64,000 nucleotides of DNA from assembly GCA_963818925.1 (NCBI GenBank), contig CAWFTN010000001.1:2728001-2792000 (forward strand). Reading direction: 5' to 3'. The notes under the pieces are model-generated. The model was not told the origin of the DNA. It saw only the letters and a program-made list of their open reading frames with translations, and did no database searches. Source of the stretch: JAMXLG01 sp963818925. GTDB taxonomy: Bacteria > Vulcanimicrobiota > Vulcanimicrobiia > Vulcanimicrobiales > Vulcanimicrobiaceae. A program made the translations under genes and the position numbers. Shown here one piece after another: positions 1 through 8,554 of the stretch (position 1 is the first letter of the stretch; the number at the start of each line of letters is the position of its first letter).

Positions 1-2
1 CA

Positions 3-950
3 AAGCGTTTGAGCGACGCACAAGGTCGCGAGTTGGAGCTAGAGGTTGATCGGCGGGCACTTGAAACGCGAATAGCCGAACAAGACCTGGTTGTCGAACG
101 TCGCGTCCAGGAAGCAATGACGCCACTGAGAGCTGAACTCGGGCGACAAGCCGAAGAGCGAGCAGTACTCAGTGTGCGCGAACGAGACATCATTATTGAG
201 CAATTGCGCGGTCAAATTGACGAACTCAAACAACGTGTCGATCAAGGCTCACAACAATTGCAGGGTGAGGCCCAAGAGGTTCATCTGGAAGATGAATTGC
301 AGCGCACATTCGCCATCGATCGAATACTGCCGGTACCCAAAGGCGAAGCTGGTGGAGATGTCTTGCAATTGGTCCTCACCGCCGGTGGCCAAGCCGCGGG
401 GTCCATACTGTGGGAGTCGAAGCGGACAAAGCATTGGAACGAAGATTGGCTCGCGAAGGTGCGCGCCGACCAACGAAAAGCCAGCGCTGACGCCGCAGTG
501 ATCGTAACACGCGCGCTTCCAAAAGGCATAACGACCTTTGCACTCGTGGAGGGCGTGTGGGTCGTTTCATCGCCGCTAGCAATGCCTGTCGCGACAATGT
601 TGCGACAAGCGATTCTCAAATTTGCGACGCTCAAATCAATCGCCGAAGGAAAACAAACTAAGGCGGAGCTGCTCTATCAGTATTTGAACGGTCCAACTTT
701 TTCAGCAAGGCTCAGCACACTCGCCGAGGCATTCAATAAGATACGCGCCGAGCACGAGACTGAACGCAAGATATTACTGCGCCAGTGGGCAAAACGCGAG
801 CAGCAACTTAAGCTAGTCGAGGCGGCGCTTATGGGATTTCTCGGCGACGTCGAGGGCATTGCAGGCAGCGACGTCAAGGCGCTAGCAGACATGACCGTCG
901 CTATATCTCAGGAAGCGGCGCCGATTGGCGAACTGCCCCGTACTGCCTAA
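3..950 (+). CDS. DUF2130 domain protein, 5' end outside window
   Basis: The reading frame is open to the left edge, so the true start probably lies upstream; TTG at 9 is only the first in-window start. The first ~85 visible residues are a charged, Arg/Glu-rich coiled coil. The rest matches what I know of DUF2130, including the EVHLEDEL and DRILPVPKG stretches and a core with an Asp (GGDVLQLV) followed by ESK (ILWESKR). That Asp then Glu-x-Lys order resembles a PD-(D/E)XK nuclease site, but this is my inference. A second helical stretch follows (residues ~235-265). A methyltransferase and an HNH nuclease lie downstream on the same strand, so a role in DNA metabolism or defence is plausible but unproven. 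Confidence 0.75.
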   Translation, partial: KRLSDAQGRELELEVDRRALETRIAEQDLVVERRVQEAMTPLRAELGRQAEERAVLSVRERDIIIEQLRGQIDELKQRVDQGSQQLQGEAQEVHLEDELQRTFAIDRILPVPKGEAGGDVLQLVLTAGGQAAGSILWESKRTKHWNEDWLAKVRADQRKASADAAVIVTRALPKGITTFALVEGVWVVSSPLAMPVATMLRQAILKFATLKSIAEGKQTKAELLYQYLNGPTFSARLSTLAEAFNKIRAEHETERKILLRQWAKREQQLKLVEAALMGFLGDVEGIAGSDVKALADMTVAISQEAAPIGELPRTA

Positions 951-981
951 CATGATGAGCTAGGAACGCCTGGCATCATGT
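950..981 (+). terminator. Hairpin after the DUF2130 gene
   Basis: ACATGATG (950-957) pairs with CATCATGT (974-981), with weaker pairing inside and an AACG loop. It begins on the last base of the stop codon. There is no T run, so it may be a weak or factor-dependent terminator, or simply a 3'-end stabilising hairpin. Confidence 0.35.
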
Positions 982-1077
982 GGTAGAATAGCGTCCAAAA
1001 ATATCGATGCAATTAGGTCGGCTCGGGTTTACCTGAAGCCGACCTCTTGCCGGCAGGCCGCGCAAAGGTGTTACGTT

Positions 1078-2256
1078 TTGGAATCTATTCACCCGTTCCC
1101 GGCTCGTATGTCGCCGGATATTGCCCTAAAAATCTTGCAGCGTGGACGCAATCGAAAGCGCGTGCTGGACCCCATGATGGGATCGGGAACGACCTTAATT
1201 ACAGCTCGAACCTGGGGTCACGAAGCGTTTGGTATTGACAGTGATCCTTTAGCGGTTCTCATAGCTCGGGCATCGGTAAAAGACCTCGATGCCGATCGTT
1301 TCGCTCGCGATGCGGAAGATCTACTATTGCGTGCAAAGCGACTCTATCCCGAAATATCTTCGGCAGCAGCGTATCCTGATCACGCTAACGTTGAGACTCA
1401 AGAGTTCATACGATACTGGTTTGACACCACCAGTCGCCGACAGTTGACCGCAATGATTCGCGCCTTGAATAGTCGCCGGTATGAATCACATGCCTTCCTA
1501 AAGATCGCAATATCGCGGATGATCATCGCGAAAGAAGCGAGCGTTAGCAAAGCGATCGACATCTCGCATAGTCGGCCTCACATCCGCCGTGACGGCACGC
1601 CAAGACGCCCCTTTGAAGTTTTTCAACGGAGCACGAATGCAGTTGTGCGCGGCGCCAGTTTCGCAAAACGATGTGGACTTCCGAAGGCTAACGCTCGAAA
1701 GGGAGATTGTCGAGATCTGCCGTTTGGCGACGGTGAATTTGATTGCATCGTCACTTCGCCACCCTATTTGAATGCAATCGACTATATGAGGGGTCACAAG
1801 TTGAGCCTCGTATGGTTTGACTACAACGTGGATCAGTTGAGAGCGATTCGTTCCGGGAACATAGGATCCGAGCGCGGGACAAAGACGGAGCGCCTCGATT
1901 ACGTTGTCGATGCCATGGTCCAAGATGCGGCCAGCCTTTCATCGAGCTTGCTCAATAAACTCAGGCGTTATGTCAGTGACCTCGAAAGTTCACTACTTGA
2001 GATGCAGCGTGTCCTACGAAACGGCGGCGAGTTAACTCTCGTCGTAGGCGACTGCACGATTCGCGGAACCGAGGTCTTGAATTCCATAGCCGTTGAGACA
2101 GTAGCCGAGGAGATCGGTTTCGCAAAGGTAGGGCGTCGGTCGCGGAGAGCTCTACCAGAGAATCGACGGTATTTGCCGCCGCCTTCAAATCGTGCGTCAA
2201 TGGGCCAGTTGCAGAAGCGCATGCGGCACGAAACCATCCTCAAATTTATGGCCTGA
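1078..2256 (+). CDS. DNA methyltransferase (N4-cytosine or N6-adenine type)
   Basis: A 392-residue S-adenosylmethionine-dependent DNA amino-methyltransferase. The N terminus has a motif X-like HPFPARM (residues 5-11), then the AdoMet motif I DPMMGSGTT (about 32-40), and the catalytic motif IV TSPPY (about 225-229) followed by LNAIDYM. This X-I-IV order is seen in stand-alone methylases of restriction systems. The TTG start at 1078 puts HPFPARM at the usual distance from the N terminus. The frame stays open further upstream without an ATG, so the start is uncertain. An HNH nuclease gene begins about 110 bases downstream, suggesting a restriction-modification pair or an orphan modification gene in an island. 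The recognition sequence cannot be read from the protein. Confidence 0.85.
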   Translation: MESIHPFPARMSPDIALKILQRGRNRKRVLDPMMGSGTTLITARTWGHEAFGIDSDPLAVLIARASVKDLDADRFARDAEDLLLRAKRLYPEISSAAAYPDHANVETQEFIRYWFDTTSRRQLTAMIRALNSRRYESHAFLKIAISRMIIAKEASVSKAIDISHSRPHIRRDGTPRRPFEVFQRSTNAVVRGASFAKRCGLPKANARKGDCRDLPFGDGEFDCIVTSPPYLNAIDYMRGHKLSLVWFDYNVDQLRAIRSGNIGSERGTKTERLDYVVDAMVQDAASLSSSLLNKLRRYVSDLESSLLEMQRVLRNGGELTLVVGDCTIRGTEVLNSIAVETVAEEIGFAKVGRRSRRALPENRRYLPPPSNRASMGQLQKRMRHETILKFMA

Positions 2257-2364
2257 CGGGGATCGCCTAGGACCCCTGAACCTCGACGGTCTTGACTTAT
2301 ATGGGTTTCAAGCGCAAGGCGATTATGCCATCCCCTTGGCATTCCAGGGAAGTAAGCTAACAGC

Positions 2365-2661
2365 ATGGGTTGGAGTCCCCTTCGTCACCGACCGGAGCGT
2401 GAGGCATGGAAACGTAATCTCTTGAAGCGGCAACGTGGACTATGCGCACTTTGCGGTTGCCGATTTCCAACTGAGGCTGACGGCAAACTGTTCACACAAG
2501 GCTATCGGCCAACGTTCGACCATAAGGTTCCAAGATCGGCTGGCGGGCGAGACCAGTTGGAAAACCTGCAGATCGCGCACTACACCTGTAACCAGCGCAA
2601 AGCAGCGACGCTCGCAGCATTTGAGCCAATCGTGATGCCGCGAGCGTTGCGCTACAAGTGA
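2365..2661 (+). CDS. HNH endonuclease
   Basis: A 98-residue single-domain HNH nuclease. The zinc pair CALCGC (about residues 28-33), the FDH catalytic motif with its histidine (about 53-55), the LENLQ asparagine and the terminal CNQRK are all present in family order, so it should be able to bind metal and cut DNA. The ATG at 2365 leaves only a short basic N-terminal stretch. It lies between the methyltransferase and a membrane protein on the same strand. Its partner could be the methyltransferase, but many small HNH proteins in islands act alone, so the pairing is an inference. Confidence 0.85.
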   Translation: MGWSPLRHRPEREAWKRNLLKRQRGLCALCGCRFPTEADGKLFTQGYRPTFDHKVPRSAGGRDQLENLQIAHYTCNQRKAATLAAFEPIVMPRALRYK

Positions 2662-2730
2662 GTTCGTCGGTTACGAACGTTTTCGAACAAAACTCATACT
2701 AGATATTCAATCATGGGAGAAGACGATTAC

Positions 2731-3189
2731 ATGAGCACGTCTAGCGAAATGCAGCCCGGCTCGCAAGATTCTGGAAAGCAATGGCGCTTCACGATCCTGA
2801 TGAACGGCATTCATAATCAAGAGAGTTCAAGCGCAGCTGAAGGCAACAAATATCTAATTGCGTTTCTCTCTTCGTTGCTTGGTATTGTCTTGTTCTCTAA
2901 CTCACACACGATAATTGGGCCCGTACGCGCCGTCGCCGATGGAATTCTGGTACTCGCGATCATTGGCGCCTACTGGCTGTTCCACGATGCGACGCGCCGC
3001 GGAAACGCTTATACAGTACAGGACGTTCTCGATCAAAACTTCGACAAGCTTCTTGCCGCTTACGAGATAAGTCGACGCGCAAAGACGACGCGGAACAAAG
3101 CCTGGAACTGCGTCTTGCTTCTTTGGCTCGGTGGCTACCTGGTTGCCGTTATCGGCGGCATGGTTTGGCAGGCAATCGGAAAACACTGA
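2731..3189 (+). CDS. Small membrane protein of unknown function
   Basis: I chose ATG 2731 because GGGAGA at 2714-2719 is a good ribosome-binding site for it; the ATG at 2713 would place that site inside the gene. The 152-residue product has a polar N-terminal ~35 residues, two adjacent hydrophobic segments (YLIAFLSSLLGIVLF and a second around ILVLAIIGAYWLF), a charged middle with an Arg/Lys cluster, and a third hydrophobic segment near the C terminus (VLLLWLGGYLVAVIGG). I do not recognise a family. It has its own short intergenic spaces on both sides and could be an island membrane effector, but nothing in the sequence proves a role. Confidence 0.65.
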   Translation: MSTSSEMQPGSQDSGKQWRFTILMNGIHNQESSSAAEGNKYLIAFLSSLLGIVLFSNSHTIIGPVRAVADGILVLAIIGAYWLFHDATRRGNAYTVQDVLDQNFDKLLAAYEISRRAKTTRNKAWNCVLLLWLGGYLVAVIGGMVWQAIGKH

Positions 3190-3223
3190 TGCAAAGTCGT
3201 GCAGCAGTCCTCCAGGATAACAA

Positions 3224-3906
3224 ATGACGCCGATTCGCGTCGCTTGCATCAGCGATACGCACGACTTGCACGGCGACCTAATGATCCCGGCTGCGGACGT
3301 CCTTATTCACGCGGGCGATCTGACGATGGAGGGAGACGTCGACTCCATCTTACGGGCGTACGAGTGCTCACAGCACTTCCTCATGAACGGCTGATCGTCA
3401 CGCCGGGAAATCACGACTTTGCGTTCCAGCGAGTTGGCGGCTTTTCCGATAAGTTGAGACGTCGATTCCCACGCGTGGAAACGCTTATCGATGCCGGAAC
3501 CCAAGTCGGTGAAATTCACGTTTGGTGCTCGCCTTGGCAGCCCTGGTTTTACGACTGGCTTACAACTTCGCGCGTGGCCCGCTCGGTCGGAAGGGAGCAC
3601 GAGATCAGTGGGCACTCATTCCTAAAGAAACAAATATTCTTGTGACACGTGGTCCGGCGAATGGAATTCTCGACGCTACTTCAGCCAACTCTCACGCTAG
3701 CTGTCCGGAACTTCGTTCGCGAATTCGCGATCTTCCAAACTTGAAAGCTCACATTTGCGGACACATACACGAGGCATACGGCACGCGTACAGAAGACGGT
3801 GTTCTCTGGGTCAATGCATCCTGATGCACCTGGGAATACAATCCGACGAACGCGCCGACCCGTATTTGATATAGACGAGCATCGAGCAACGTTAGTGGAA
3901 CCTTGA
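3224..3906 (+). pseudogene. Metallophosphoesterase, decayed
   Basis: All calcineurin-like phosphoesterase motifs occur in order but in three reading frames: SDTHD and AGDLT from ATG 3224 (frame 2), GNHDF (frame 1) and GHIH (frame 3). Restoring one G near 3366 (giving a Trp codon) and one near 3558 would rejoin these frames. The third segment then meets an in-frame TGA at 3822-3824, after which the expected C-terminal CTWEYNPTNAP continues in the same frame. A further shift near 3858 leads into PVFDIDEH, ending at TGA 3904-3906. Four separate lesions argue for a real pseudogene. The intact family hydrolyses phosphoester bonds using two metal ions. Confidence 0.85.
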
Positions 3907-5023
3907 GTCTCTCACTCGGCGCAGCTTACAACGTAGACTTTTCCAGGCCGATCGGACGCCTGGACTGGTTTCGTGGCTTTGGAACGAGAAGCAAGCGCGT
4001 TGAAGCCATAATGTTGCCGGCACTTATCTGTCTACCTAATAGCAGCGAATGGTCTAGACGGGTTACCTTCAAGTTGCAACCACAGGTGCGCGTTGATTTT
4101 CCCATGCGACGAGTGGAGCATAGCGTCGTCGGTGCGCTGTATTATCTGGACGACTGTAGGCCGGTTGGCGCATCCTCATTCGACTTACCTGAGAGTGCCG
4201 TAACCCTTCGTCAGCACGAGGTTGTCACGGATCAAAAGCGCCACCGCAGGAGTTTCATCGTCAATCTCTCGGAAGTAGCGTGTACCCTATTGGTCGCGCC
4301 ATTCTCCGCCCGGGTAAGATCGGCTCTTGAACTTCACGCCCCGGTGCCGGACCCTCTTGGCGTATCGATGATCGCGCTACCGAAGGGTGACGCCTTATTG
4401 ATTCCGTGCGGCCACATTGCTCTTCGCGCATACGGGCCGGTTGTTCGGCGGGACATGGCAACCCTCACCGGCGACACGCCGTACGAGTACGACATTTCGT
4501 TTGATGGGTTTGTGTTCAGTGGCCGCGAGTCACTGAATACGGTCTATCCCTACCGATACGCCCGAAGTATTGCAAAGCTTGTATCGAGTCCGACTCGCTG
4601 CTTTGCCGCGCGCTATTATTCCGGTCGGATGACGGAGGCCTACCGTTTATCGTGCGTTCGCCAGTGACTGGTCGCGTGCGAATTTTCGATCAAATGTACC
4701 GTTACAAGGACCGCGTAGGACAGATCTACGTTGCGACGTCGCCTTCAATTGGACTTCCGTTTGAATCGGCCCCGAGAGTTGCGGATCGCCCGTCATCCTA
4801 TGCGCCAATGTTCTTTGGAAATGAGGTATGGTTATCCGCCGTGGGGCGCTCCGCACTTTACAAGCGGCGAAGGTACGACGGCATGTATCAAATTGCCGGA
4901 AGGCGCTCACGCTTCTCCGATGGCCAGCGATTTTTTTCTTATTTAGAATCGCGGTGCAAGGGCAGCGCCGCGCGTATCATCGAGACAATATATAATACGA
5001 AGGTAGATGCGCCTACGTGGTGA
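3903..5023 (+). pseudogene. Unknown gene broken by one frameshift
   Basis: Two open segments, 3903-4667 and 4652-5023, appear to be one protein of about 370 residues. Near 4632 the first frame (ending YYSGRMTEAYR) makes better sense if read into the second frame as DDGGLPFIVRSPVTG, which needs one extra base. The TTG start at 3903 overlaps the stop region of the phosphoesterase remnant, so the two were probably translationally coupled. The protein has mixed alpha/beta character, many Arg and Tyr residues, and no membrane segment, zinc cluster or P-loop. I recognise no family. It converges on tnsC with a 54-base gap but shows no TniQ/TnsD features. Confidence 0.5.
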
Positions 5024-5077
5024 CTCGTGCACGCATGACTGGTGCTATGTAGCCACACGAATCGATAAGCTTCTCTG

Positions 5078-5877
5078 TTAGCGGTTCGACGGTGCCGAAT
5101 CGCAAAACTCGCGAAGCGAACAGATCAGGTCGACGATCTCGCCAAGCAATCCTTCGCTTAGAGATAATACTCGAGCAGCAACAGAAGGGCTCGTCAAAAG
5201 CCCCTGCCAATCGGGAAATCGCGCCTCGAAACTCAAAAGGAGAGAGATAAAGGCTTCATCCATTTGCCAGCGGGGGAAAGTTACGGTTTCGAAGCGATTC
5301 GCGAGTTGCGGGTCAGCCACAAACACGTTGAACGCTTCAGGAATGCCTACGGCAACAATGGGTATCTGCAATTCATTGCCCAGGAACCGTATCACGGCTT
5401 GGGCTTGGCGAAGCTTTTGCGGTGGACCAATGAGAAGATTGTGAATCTCATCGATGATAAGCATACGGCAATGGACGAAGCGTAAAAGGTTTACGGTCTG
5501 AAAATGCAGTTGACGCGCCTGCATCGTCGGCTTTGTAGGCGCACCGAGCGCATTAAGGATCGCATTGTAGAACCGTGCTTCGTTAGCTGACGGTGGGGTC
5601 TGCACCGAGAGAACCGGAATAGTGGATGGATGATCGCCAAATAAGATCGTAACATCTCTTCTGTGAGAATGGCGGCGCTCGAAACGGTCCGTTGTCATCG
5701 TCTTGCCCGAGTTGGTATCGCCAATAACGAGTAAATTCGGCATTCGATGACACTGAGGCGTTCGTAGTAAAGCCTCAAGCCGCTCTAACAGGTACTCTGC
5801 GAACGGGTACTTTATCCACGTTTTCCCTCTACGGAAACTCTGTTACGCTTCTCCTGCTGGGGCGCTAATTCAGACAT
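5078..5877 (-). pseudogene. tnsC: TnsC/TniB-like transposition ATPase, frameshifted near N terminus
   Basis: AAA+ ATPase of a Tn7/Tn5053-type transposon, which normally links target choice to the transposase. Counting from the in-frame ATG at 5743, Walker A is GDTNSGKT (residues 8-15) and Walker B is MLIIDEIH with D98-E99. The usual N-terminal TniB segment (TWIKYPFAEYLLERLEALL) is present upstream of that ATG but has no start codon in its frame. The natural start is ATG 5877, which overlaps the tnsB stop by 8 bases and reads MSELAPQQEKRN before a one-base shift at about 5832-5849. The ATPase core is intact, so a shorter product from 5743 might still be made. Single lesion; sequencing error is possible. 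Confidence 0.75.
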
Positions 5878-7767
5878 CATCATCCATTTCGAAGGCGGCC
5901 ACGTTAGCTAGATTGATCCGCGGTGGAAACGCAATCACATTCCCACCGTCAGTGATGGCCGGCTCCGACCTCGGCGTGCTGCAATTCGCTAGAGCTTGAC
6001 GCGTTGTCGAGGCGACCGTACGTCGTTCCCGCATTCGGCGCATCCGCTTCGTTTCAACCACCGCTTTCGCTTCAATAGCGCGCATTCGGTCGTATGTAGA
6101 GAAGATTTGTGCTTCATCTATATTTCTAGCGCCGTTCTTTTTTAGTTCTGCTCGGATGAACCTTAGTTCCCAGAGCGTCATCGACGGCCTAGACTGGTCG
6201 CGATAAGGTATCCGAAAGTATCGCGCGAGTTTGGGATCCCACATATAAATGCAGCTCACGTCCCGCGGGTCGCGTCGAATGATGAACTGGCGTGCCTTGC
6301 TACGCATGTTCGCAATATACGGCCGAAGAACGTCGCCGTAGTAGTTGAGCTCATCGATTCGAAAACCGTAGTGTTGAAGCGTGCGCCGCGTCATCGGCGT
6401 AAAATCTAGCGCAAATCGTTCCTCGTCAGCCGGCTTGCGTTGCGGCGGCGCTGGGACGTCACCCGTTCCAAGGACACCGTCGCGCCATTTCTGCAACGGA
6501 GATGCGAGTAGACCCGCGTGTTGCCGTTGGTGATACACCCCCGTGACCCACTCAACGATCGTTTCTCGAGTTCGTCTAGCGTAAGCACTGCTTCCGCTTC
6601 GGCATCGTATTCGCCACGCTCTTTGGTGCTTGATGATGTCGCGCCCGGAAGCGACCGCAGCATACGATTGAGCGTTCTAAAGAATCGCTCAACGGCGCCA
6701 GCGAAATGTGGCGTTTGTACGGGGCGATGATATAGATTGATCCCGTATTCCTGACAGCCGAGCTCCAGCATCTCGCCGAGAAACTCCTTCCCGTTGTCAG
6801 TGTGGATCGCATGAGGAAGGCCCCAACACGGCCATTCGTTAGTGATACCGAGGCGCGAAAGATAGGCGTCCTTAAGCAATACTCCTTGTCGGATGCACAG
6901 TCCAACGCTGTTCGCGCTGGGAGGTTCTAGTGTAACGACAAAGCCAACGATCATCCGACTGTGCACATCCATCGCAGCAGTGATATTCGGACGACCGATT
7001 GATTGGCGTAGCACTCGATCTACAACCATAATGTCAAGCGGCGTATGATCGATCTGAACGATCGCCAGAGGGAAGCGAGCTTCGTCGTAGTGACCGCCAC
7101 GAGCAAGGAATTTGTCGCGCGCTGCTTTCTTGTGTGCTCGCCGTTCTAGGAGCACGCGAGGTGGAAGAGCGTTGATTCGCAAACGGACGGCTTCATACGT
7201 TGGGGCTTCTTTGCCGTTCGCTCGGCATAATCGCTGGATTTCGGCGTGCGCGTCTTTAATGCTGCGCTGTTGCTTGGTAAGATAGAAACTCTCAATTACG
7301 CCGCGAACGATCGCATCGACTTCTGGATCGAGCCGCGGTTCTCCGCGGCCCCCACTAGGTTTCGGTGGCAGTAAGCTACTGAGGCGCCGAGTTTCACGGT
7401 ATTTCCGCACCCAGCGGTAAATGGTCGGTATACTTAGACCCAGTTCCGCTGCCGCTTTCTTCGCATCCGAAAGCGTGACGCGTCCGCCATCCGTCAGTTC
7501 CTTGATGACCTTGCCGCGCCGACACAGCTCTTCACGATCCGATTCGGGAATATCGGCGAGATTGGCGGCAGCGCTTGCGGGCTGCTCTTCCGACACGAAC
7601 GTGAGACTGCTGATCGGAAGCACTTCGTGCTCACCCGTAACACTGTGCGCCGCGTACACGGTGTCAACGCCAGCTCGCGCAATAATCTTGTATAACTCGT
7701 CGCCGCTTTTTACGATCCGCCCGGGTTCGATCGTAACCGTTGTCGGCTGGCGAGAGGCTATAACCAT
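5870..7767 (-). pseudogene. tnsB: TnsB/TniA-like DDE transposase, frameshifted
   Basis: Counting from ATG 7767, an N-terminal helix-turn-helix (SIPTIYRWVRKYR) precedes an integrase core with the DDE triad D240 (VQIDHTP), D324 (IHTDNGKEF) and E360 (GAVERFFRT). The frame fails near 6562-6564, where AAACG is found and AAAACG would restore TIVEWVTGVYHQRQH. After that point the Mu-type C-terminal domain continues to 5870 (LDFTPM, YMWDPKLARYF). The full protein would be about 630 residues. The start overlaps the end of tnsA by 10 bases and its end overlaps tnsC, the usual coupled order. As it stands the catalytic core is complete but the C-terminal domain that contacts TnsC is out of frame. Confidence 0.8.
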
Positions 7768-8411
7768 ACGAGTGTATCCATTGAAAGTGGGAGATCCAAA
7801 TTGCAAATTAGTAGACGACGTGCGATCATACACCACACGTCCAATGCTTGATGCGAGCCGTCACCCAATAAGCACCGAAGCCGCATCGAGCCCGACGTTT
7901 TCACGGATCTGATGATCGATTCGCGATCCTCATCACTAACGGTTTGGCGGCGATACGGCAGAAGAAATTTTGCGTTCATCAAGCGCTGCGTTCTGACTTC
8001 TCGTTCGGTAATGATTCGATATCGCCAACCGCGCGCGTTGGCATATACTCGCGCGGCGCGTAGTCGGATTTTGATATCCGGCCACTTTTCAAAGAGTTCT
8101 GCGCGATACTTCACGTCGCAAAGAAGCTTCGCACGATTGGCATGGTGGTACGACACAAGGACATCAGGCGTACCGCGCACGACGCGACCGGCTCTTTCAT
8201 ATGGAAACGAGAACGGCTGGACCTCGTAGCTCGAGACGTGATCGTCAAACTCGAGAAGGATAAGAAAATCACGCTCCAGCGCGGACTCAAAGACGCTCGG
8301 ACCACAGCCTTTATCGCCAGCAACTAGGCCCCGCAGGCCTCGCCGTCCCGGCCGAATCTTTCGTACGCCCGTGCTGCCTCCCGAGTAGCTAACTCTCTTC
8401 CAGCATTCCAA
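7758..8411 (-). CDS. tnsA: TnsA-like endonuclease subunit
   Basis: Heteromeric transposase endonuclease subunit that cuts the non-transferred strand so the element moves by cut-and-paste. It has the restriction-enzyme-like core: FESALERD with E42, TPD with D83, and CDVKYR with K101, corresponding to the Glu, Asp and Lys of the TnsA active site. A basic RKIRPGRR motif precedes the core, as in relatives. The C terminus is short. The TTG start at 8411 is the only in-frame start I can find and is uncertain. It is the first gene of a tnsA-tnsB-tnsC operon and is divergent from the GTPase gene at 8555. Presence of TnsA separates this element from Tn5053-type elements. Confidence 0.8.
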   Translation of the reverse strand: MECWKRVSYSGGSTGVRKIRPGRRGLRGLVAGDKGCGPSVFESALERDFLILLEFDDHVSSYEVQPFSFPYERAGRVVRGTPDVLVSYHHANRAKLLCDVKYRAELFEKWPDIKIRLRAARVYANARGWRYRIITEREVRTQRLMNAKFLLPYRRQTVSDEDRESIIRSVKTSGSMRLRCLLGDGSHQALDVWCMIARRLLICNLDLPLSMDTLVWL

Positions 8412-8450
8412 GACAAAAAGGCGTATCCTCGTCTTGCTTTCGCTGGACTT

Positions 8451-8536
8451 GCGTTGTTCCCGCGTTGTTCCAAGGTCCTTGACAGGCCTTTCCGGACGGT
8501 CGTATCATTGGGGCCGGAACAACATCGGAACAACGC
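8451..8536. promoter_or_regulatory. Four-repeat symmetric dyad around a promoter
   Basis: GCGTTGTTCC occurs at 8451-8460 and 8462-8471. Its complement GGAACAACGC occurs at 8527-8536, with the near-copy GGAACAACAT at 8516-8525. Each pair has an 11-base period, about one helical turn, and the two pairs face each other across 44 bases. A promoter lies inside. The layout suits a cooperatively bound, looping or co-repressing dimer acting on the GTPase gene, on tnsA, or both. The alternative is a set of TnsB-binding sites at a transposon end, which usually lie next to tnsA; the mirror symmetry fits an operator better. Confidence 0.6.
8479..8508 (+). promoter_or_regulatory. Sigma-70-type promoter for the GTPase operon
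   Basis: A perfect -35 TTGACA (8479-8484) and a -10 TATCAT (8503-8508) are separated by 18 bases. The predicted start of RNA is near 8515, so the transcript would begin within the downstream GGAACAAC repeats and lead into ATG 8555. Confidence 0.6.
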
Positions 8537-8554
8537 AGAAATCGTGGGGGCCTT

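Noticed and set aside
2192..2425. 77-residue frame between methyltransferase and HNH
   Set aside because: Overlaps both genes, no motifs, weaker than the HNH frame.
3903..5023. This gene as TniQ/TnsD of the Tn7-like element
   Set aside because: No zinc-binding cysteine pattern or TniQ motif, and it is convergent to tnsC.
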